From Pedobacter sp. UBA4863 (GTDB lineage: Bacteria; Bacteroidota; Bacteroidia; Sphingobacteriales; Sphingobacteriaceae): 35,903 bases of DNA. The first letter of the stretch is position 1; every line of letters starts with the position of its first letter. The stretch lies in NCBI RefSeq assembly GCF_002399615.1, contig NZ_DHDZ01000057.1, positions 51,090 through 86,992 of the forward strand, in the 5' to 3' direction. The notes beneath the pieces were generated by a model, which worked only from the letters and a program-made list of their open reading frames with translations, did no database searches and had not been told where the DNA came from. The position numbers and the translations under genes were made by a program. Below, in pieces: positions 31,894 to 35,903 of the stretch.

Positions 31894-32713
31894 ATGGAAA
31901 AAGAAAATTTACGCAGTAAATGGCTGCTACTGTTACTCGTTTTAAGTTTGTTTACAAGCGCTTGTAAGAAAAGCAACTCAGACCTAAAACAACCCAAAGA
32001 GGCCGATAAAAATAGTTTTGTGCCTCGTTTGAATACGAAATATACCTATAAGCATTATAGAAGATGATATGAATATTGCTACCGCAACAAAATGGATTAA
32101 CGGTGGAAAAGATTCTGCAGGAATACAAGTTTATAATTTACACACCAATATTGTTGCGCAAGGAATGGACATGGCTTTAGACAATAGCTTATACATTGCC
32201 AATGGCAAAACCTACATGGGGTTTAATATGCCCGATGCTTGGTATGCATTCGTGTCGGAACTGAAGAGAATGCCAAACGTTGTGGTAGAAGAAGCTAAAA
32301 CTACTGGTTTTCCAGGCTACATGGTTATGGAAAATGTCATTCGGGAAAATAGCATACTAACTTGGGAAATTCCCGGAATAACTGGGCAATATTTGAGGTA
32401 TATCCAAAAACAAGGAGAGAGCAATACCTCTTTTGAGGTTACGCAAAAAATTCTGCAAAACCCTGGTGCGGTAGAGGCTGTAGAGACGATTACTGTACCT
32501 GCGGGCACATTTGTTTGTAGCAAGTTTGTTTATACCAGTTCTCAAGAGCAGATCATTAAAGGAAGTGGAAATACACCCATTTCTCGTAATGGCACAGACA
32601 ACGTAACGCTTTGGGTGGCTCATGGTGTAGGAGTAGTTAGGCAAGAAAACAAAACTGTATTTGGTGGAGTAGCTTCCAAATCGACTATCGTATTAAATAA
32701 CATCAAATCATAA
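31894..32713 (+). pseudogene. Frameshifted lipoprotein gene
   Basis: The ATG at 31894 gives an SPII signal (S-K-W-L-L-L-L-L-V-L-S ending T-S-A-C, Cys24) and K-K-S-N-S-D. It then reads N-T-K-Y-T-Y-K-H-Y and hits TGA at 32065. From about 32055 the +1 frame is open to 32713, beginning E-D-D-M-N-I-A-T-A-T-K-W and encoding a beta-rich, otherwise intact domain. The second part has no promoter or signal of its own, so this was one lipoprotein of about 273 residues. An indel near 32050-32064 broke it, unless it is a sequencing error. The YceI-like gene follows 9 nt later. Confidence 0.75.
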
Positions 32714-32722
32714 AATTTTAAA

Positions 32723-33352
32723 ATGAACAATTTAAGTAGGAGTGGCTTAAGACTATTGGCCGCAGTAATAGGTATGTCGTTTTTATGGGCATGCAAAAAA
32801 GATAAAGAAAATACAGCCAAGGAAGAATTGGTATTTAGTACAAATGCTAAAGCCTTATGGAAAGGCTATTTAGAAACAGGCTATTTTAATTCGGGAACAA
32901 TTAAGTTAGATGGAGAAGATATCTTTCTAGAAGGAGACAAAATTACAGGAGGGAAAATCAGTATTCCCGTATCATCAATACTGATTACCAATGATCTTCC
33001 TTTGGATAAGAAAATAGAATTGACGACACATTTGCAGACAGATGCTTTTTTCGATTTGGCTGTACATCCTTATGTTACTTATACAATCAGTTCGGCAGAG
33101 AAAAAAGCGATTGATGCTGAAGGTAATAATTACCTGATTAAAGGTAGTATGAAATTGTTGGGTAAAGAACTTCCACTTGATATTCCCGCTAAAATAAACA
33201 TCTCTAATACCGCTGTTTCTGTAGTTTCAAATTTTAAGTTCGATAGAACTAGATGGGGAATGACTTATGCTTCATCAGAGCAGTTACCAGCGCAAGACAA
33301 AATAAAAAATGAAATTGCTGTAGAATTAGACTTTACGGCAACTAGGCCTTAA
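32723..33352 (+). CDS. YceI-like lipoprotein
   Basis: A 209-residue lipoprotein. The signal peptide ends at L-W-A-C with lipidated Cys24, then K-K-D-K-E. The rest is a YceI-like lipocalin barrel: I-T-G-G-K-I-S-I-P-V, then L-Q-T-D-A-F-F-D-L-A-V-H-P-Y-V-T-Y (the usual F-D-x-x-x-x-P motif) and I-K-G-S-M-K-L-L-G-K. YceI proteins bind isoprenoid-like lipids and respond to stress in some bacteria. It is probably translated from the same RNA as the frameshifted lipoprotein upstream. Confidence 0.85.
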   Translation: MNNLSRSGLRLLAAVIGMSFLWACKKDKENTAKEELVFSTNAKALWKGYLETGYFNSGTIKLDGEDIFLEGDKITGGKISIPVSSILITNDLPLDKKIELTTHLQTDAFFDLAVHPYVTYTISSAEKKAIDAEGNNYLIKGSMKLLGKELPLDIPAKINISNTAVSVVSNFKFDRTRWGMTYASSEQLPAQDKIKNEIAVELDFTATRP

Positions 33353-33441
33353 TCAGTTTTTCATTTCTCCTGTGTACATGGAGGAAAGAAAAGTAAGATT
33401 TTAAAACAATAGTGATTTAAACAAAACAACAAATACAATTT

Positions 33442-34122
33442 ATGAAACACTTAAAAATTATTTTATTTTTAATGGGAGCCTTTACTATGCCAAATGCAGA
33501 AGCTCAGGTAAAGAAAGCGGCTAAGGCTAAGCAAGAAGTTAGAAAAACAGAAACTAAGCCTGCGGTTACTCCATCATCTTCTACAACAACAACAACTGTT
33601 AAGGTAGAAACTACGCCTCAAACCAATATAACAAAACCAAAGGAAAGCGAGAAAGTAAGTCAACCTAAAATAAATACTAGCCATAAAGAAATAGTAATTG
33701 CTGATGACGATCGTCCGTACAAAGCCGCTTTCGGAATTAAGTTTATGTGGGGTATTTCGGCAACAGGTAAATACTTTTTAAAGAAAGATCAAGCGGTAGA
33801 AGCTATTGTGCGTTACAGGAGTTACAGCGGCTTAGGAAATGACATCGCCATCACTGCATTGTACCAATATGAAAAACCTATTACAGAAGTGGCTGGCCTT
33901 TACTGGTTGGTTGGTGCGGGACCATATTATGGCCATTTTTCGTATAAATGGTATGCCAACTCTGGTAGTTCTTACTACGGGTTGGCGGCTATGGCTGGTT
34001 TAGAGTATAAACTAAACAATACTCCATTGGCCATTAGTGTAGATTGGATGCCTGCTTTTGATTTTAATGGCGGTGGTTTTGGTTCTGAGAGTGGAGGATT
34101 AGGCATAAAATATACTTTTTAG
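33442..34122 (+). CDS. Outer-membrane beta-barrel-like protein
   Basis: A 226-residue exported protein. A signal peptide (M-K-H-L-K-I-I-L-F-L-M-G, cleavage after A-E-A near 20-22) is followed by a low-complexity linker rich in Lys, Thr and Ser (about 23-85). A barrel-like domain with alternating aromatic strands follows: F-G-I-K-F-M-W-G, then Y-Q-Y-E-K-P and L-Y-W-L-V-G-A-G-P-Y-Y-G. It ends G-L-G-I-K-Y-T-F, with the C-terminal Phe typical of outer-membrane barrels. Function unknown. It follows the YceI-like gene by 89 nt and may be in the same operon. Confidence 0.7.
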   Translation: MKHLKIILFLMGAFTMPNAEAQVKKAAKAKQEVRKTETKPAVTPSSSTTTTTVKVETTPQTNITKPKESEKVSQPKINTSHKEIVIADDDRPYKAAFGIKFMWGISATGKYFLKKDQAVEAIVRYRSYSGLGNDIAITALYQYEKPITEVAGLYWLVGAGPYYGHFSYKWYANSGSSYYGLAAMAGLEYKLNNTPLAISVDWMPAFDFNGGGFGSESGGLGIKYTF

Positions 34123-34152
34123 TAAGAATAGTGTAGTAGTTTGGTTTATGTT

Positions 34153-34187
34153 AAAGCCGGGTTTACATTTGTAAATTCGGCTTTTTT
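34153..34187 (+). terminator. Terminator after the outer-membrane protein gene
   Basis: AAAGCCG pairs with CGGCTTT, with an inner GTTTAC/GTAAAT segment, followed by a T run. Confidence 0.8.
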
Positions 34188-34655
34188 ATTTAAACGGGTA
34201 TATTTTTGCTAGGTTTCATCCAAAAATATCATAATAGCGCTCTAGAAGTGCCAGTACAATATTCGAAACATATATTGCTAAACAGTTTTTAAAGATTCGC
34301 TTACGAATATTCGTTGTAATAGTGGTTTGTACAGGCTCTATCTTCTTCTTTGCTCAAGGCAGCATTGAAATACGCAGTAAAATGAACTCGGCATGACGGA
34401 ATGCAAAATTTAGCGGCACTTCCGATACTAGGAGCAGGCTCTGAATTTACTTTGCTTCGCAGCTACTTCGTGGTCAAGGTCGGGGTGGCAAAAAAATTGT
34501 CATCGTGCTAGTAATCAATAGAATAATAATATAACTCAGGTTAAAAGTTATATGAAAAATAAAACCCCGATAGGAAATATACCTAGGGGGCTTTGATTGA
34601 TGATGACTATTTTAATGTTAAGCGGTTAATTGTTTTATTATGAACTCATATCAAG
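34188..34655. other. Intergenic region with a minus-strand terminator
   Basis: No gene was found. At 34561-34594 CCCC-GA-TAGG pairs with CCTA-GGGG around 7 nt. On the minus strand it is followed by TTTTATTTTT, so it should end transcription of the cytochrome/lipoprotein-remnant operon. The stretch 34390-34500 is less A+T-rich and looks like a degraded intergenic repeat, but no boundary is clear. Confidence 0.4.
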
Positions 34656-34902
34656 TTAACAAATGTAAATAAGTTTCCATTGGAAATTTCGTAAAGCTCC
34701 CTCATTACTAAAAACATCGTCGTTGTCGGGGTGTAATGGCAAGCGGTAGTATCTGTCATTATAGTTTTTTACAAGGTAGGCTTTCCTTTAGTATCTACTA
34801 TTTTTCCGGTAGCATAGCCACTTTCAAATTTCATTTCACTCTTCTTACATGATGTTAGAATTACCATTAAATAGATTGCTAAAGTGTTATGTTGTTTTTC
34901 AT
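34656..34902 (-). pseudogene. Decayed small lipoprotein gene downstream of cytochrome c
   Basis: The ATG (34902-34900) overlaps the cytochrome stop as ATGA and begins M-K-N-N-I-T-L, then TAG. Shifting frame near 34884 restores a lipoprotein signal, L-A-I-Y-L-M-V-I-L-T-S-C-K-K-S. It continues into S-G-Y-A-T-G-K-I-V-D-T-K-G-K-P, the start of a carboxypeptidase-regulatory-like domain. A second shift near 34775 leads into K-N-Y-N-D-R-Y-Y-R-L-P-L-H-P-D-N-D-D-V-F and R-N-F-Q-W-K-L. At least two indels and probably an internal deletion make it a pseudogene. It was once translationally coupled to the cytochrome gene. Confidence 0.65.
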
Positions 34903-35867
34903 CTTAACGTCCTTACCTCTACTTTATTTGCAATGGGTTTTATACTTTTTAGATAACTGTAGATGGCTTTTAGATCCTGTTCTGTCATGCCGCTATACAT
35001 TTTCCATGGCATAGGTGTGTTTAATTCTGTTGGGTTTAGCTTTACAGGGCGGTAGCTGGTGTCGGCATAAACTTTAAATTTAGCCACAAATAAATCGCTA
35101 GTCCAGTTGCCAATACCTTCTTTATGCATGGTAATGTTTGGCGCACGTATAATTCCACCTGGCTGATTAAATTCCATACCGCCTCCAAACTCAGAGCCCG
35201 CCACTATTTTGCCCTTATCTTGTTTGCTATGGCAGTCCACGCATCCAGCAGCATTAGCCAAATAGCCTCCGTAAAGAACGGTATCGGTTAATGAAGGCCT
35301 AGCCTGATGATTTGGCGCTTGTGGAGATAACTTGTTAAGTAAGCTTACAGGAAAATCTAAGCTGGTTTTTGGCACGTCATTTTTAACAGGTGGCAATGTT
35401 CTAATATAAGCAATAATGCTTTCAACATCCTCCTTGCTCATTTTACCAAAACGTTGGTAACCCATTACCGGGAACAATGCATGGCCATCTTTTCCCACCC
35501 CAGAGGTAATGGCTCTATAAATCTCACCATCTGTCCAAGAAGAAAGGACTGCGGGAGTTAAGTTTGTTGCATAAATATTGCCAGGAAATCCCATTTTTTT
35601 ATCGAAAGCTTCTCCTCCGCGGCCTTCAGTTCCTGGAACTACCGGCCCGCTAAAAGTACTCCAATCTCGCTGGCTATGGCAGTCTATACATACCGTAACG
35701 TGGTTGGCTAAGTATTTGCCTCTTTCAATGTTAGCACTGTCTTTATTTACTGTAAGTGCTGGTGCTAGACCCACATCTGGTTTAGCGAAATTGATATATA
35801 GCCCCGAACCAAGAACTACAAACACAATTATGGCGGTAATAATGCCTAAAGTTTTTAATAATTTCAT
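34899..35867 (-). CDS. Di-heme cytochrome c
   Basis: A 322-residue membrane-anchored cytochrome. One N-terminal helix (residues about 5-26) anchors it. Two class I cytochrome c domains follow, with heme sites C-I-D-C-H at 60-64 and C-V-D-C-H at 209-213. Likely axial methionines are in L-F-P-V-M-G-Y (Met135) and the second-domain stretch T-P-M-P-W-K-M-Y-S-G-M. The length and layout match di-heme electron carriers acting with alcohol/sugar dehydrogenases or oxidases in the periplasm. The partner is not in the window. The decayed lipoprotein gene overlaps its stop. Confidence 0.9.
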   Translation of the reverse strand: MKLLKTLGIITAIIVFVVLGSGLYINFAKPDVGLAPALTVNKDSANIERGKYLANHVTVCIDCHSQRDWSTFSGPVVPGTEGRGGEAFDKKMGFPGNIYATNLTPAVLSSWTDGEIYRAITSGVGKDGHALFPVMGYQRFGKMSKEDVESIIAYIRTLPPVKNDVPKTSLDFPVSLLNKLSPQAPNHQARPSLTDTVLYGGYLANAAGCVDCHSKQDKGKIVAGSEFGGGMEFNQPGGIIRAPNITMHKEGIGNWTSDLFVAKFKVYADTSYRPVKLNPTELNTPMPWKMYSGMTEQDLKAIYSYLKSIKPIANKVEVRTLR

Positions 35868-35903
35868 TGTTTTAAATTTTTAGAGGTCATTAGATAATTT
35901 CAT

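Noticed and set aside
34390..34500. Insertion-sequence or REP-type repeat in the gap after the outer-membrane protein gene
   Set aside because: The base composition differs from its surroundings, but no terminal inverted repeats or second copy are visible in the window.

Overview
The window comes from a Bacteroidota chromosome, most likely a Sphingobacteriaceae member such as Pedobacter. This rests on the -7 promoter boxes of the form TAnnTTTG, the lack of clear Shine-Dalgarno sites, the many small SPII lipoproteins with a C-K-K start, and a metG of the family's usual form. The family assignment is inference; no rRNA or marker tree was available.

Layout. (1) 1-4847, core chromosome: doxX and an LD-carboxypeptidase on the minus strand, then metG and a YbdG-like MscS channel on the plus strand. 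(2) 4848-4919, tRNA-Arg(CCU). Its last 15 bases recur at 23735 and 24633, so 4921-24647 is a layered genomic island built by repeated integration at this tRNA. (3) 5095-10809, a tight four-gene operon: HsdS, a PtuA-like AAA ATPase, a PtuB-like HNH protein and HsdM, with no HsdR. (4) 10916-12697, a secreted WG-repeat protein, then a strikingly structured 111-nt intergenic stretch. (5) 12987-17972, a probable nested mobile module between two 27-bp near-identical direct repeats. It holds an RteC-like protein, a ParB-domain protein overlapping a TET/JBP-type dioxygenase, a terminase-small-subunit-like HTH protein, a tyrosine integrase, an excisionase-like HTH protein and a zinc-ribbon protein. (6) 18028-19658, decayed DNA and an orphan zinc-ribbon gene bracketed by two copies of a 96-nt gene-tail remnant. 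(7) 19758-23615, a second defence-like operon: a small unknown protein, a treble-clef protein, a GmrSD-like (DUF262/DUF1524) restriction protein and an overlapping uracil-DNA-glycosylase-fold protein. (8) 23750-24632, an older island remnant with a HigBA toxin-antitoxin pair whose toxin is frameshifted at its conserved C-terminus. (9) 24706-35903, core or ordinary accessory genes: acetyltransferase, serine hydrolase, MepB-like protein, lipoproteins, esterase, SnoaL-like protein, YceI-like lipoprotein, outer-membrane protein, di-heme cytochrome c and two broken lipoprotein genes.

How the genes may work together. The island has three systems that concern DNA base identity: an N6-adenine methyltransferase with specificity subunit wired to an ATPase-nuclease pair instead of a translocating HsdR; a possible base-oxidising cassette (ParB plus TET/JBP-like enzyme); and a pair suited to attacking modified DNA (GmrSD-like nuclease plus a glycosylase-fold protein). 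The first and third are best read as anti-phage defence, the second as DNA hypermodification by a mobile element or phage remnant. All functional claims come from motifs read by eye and from gene order.
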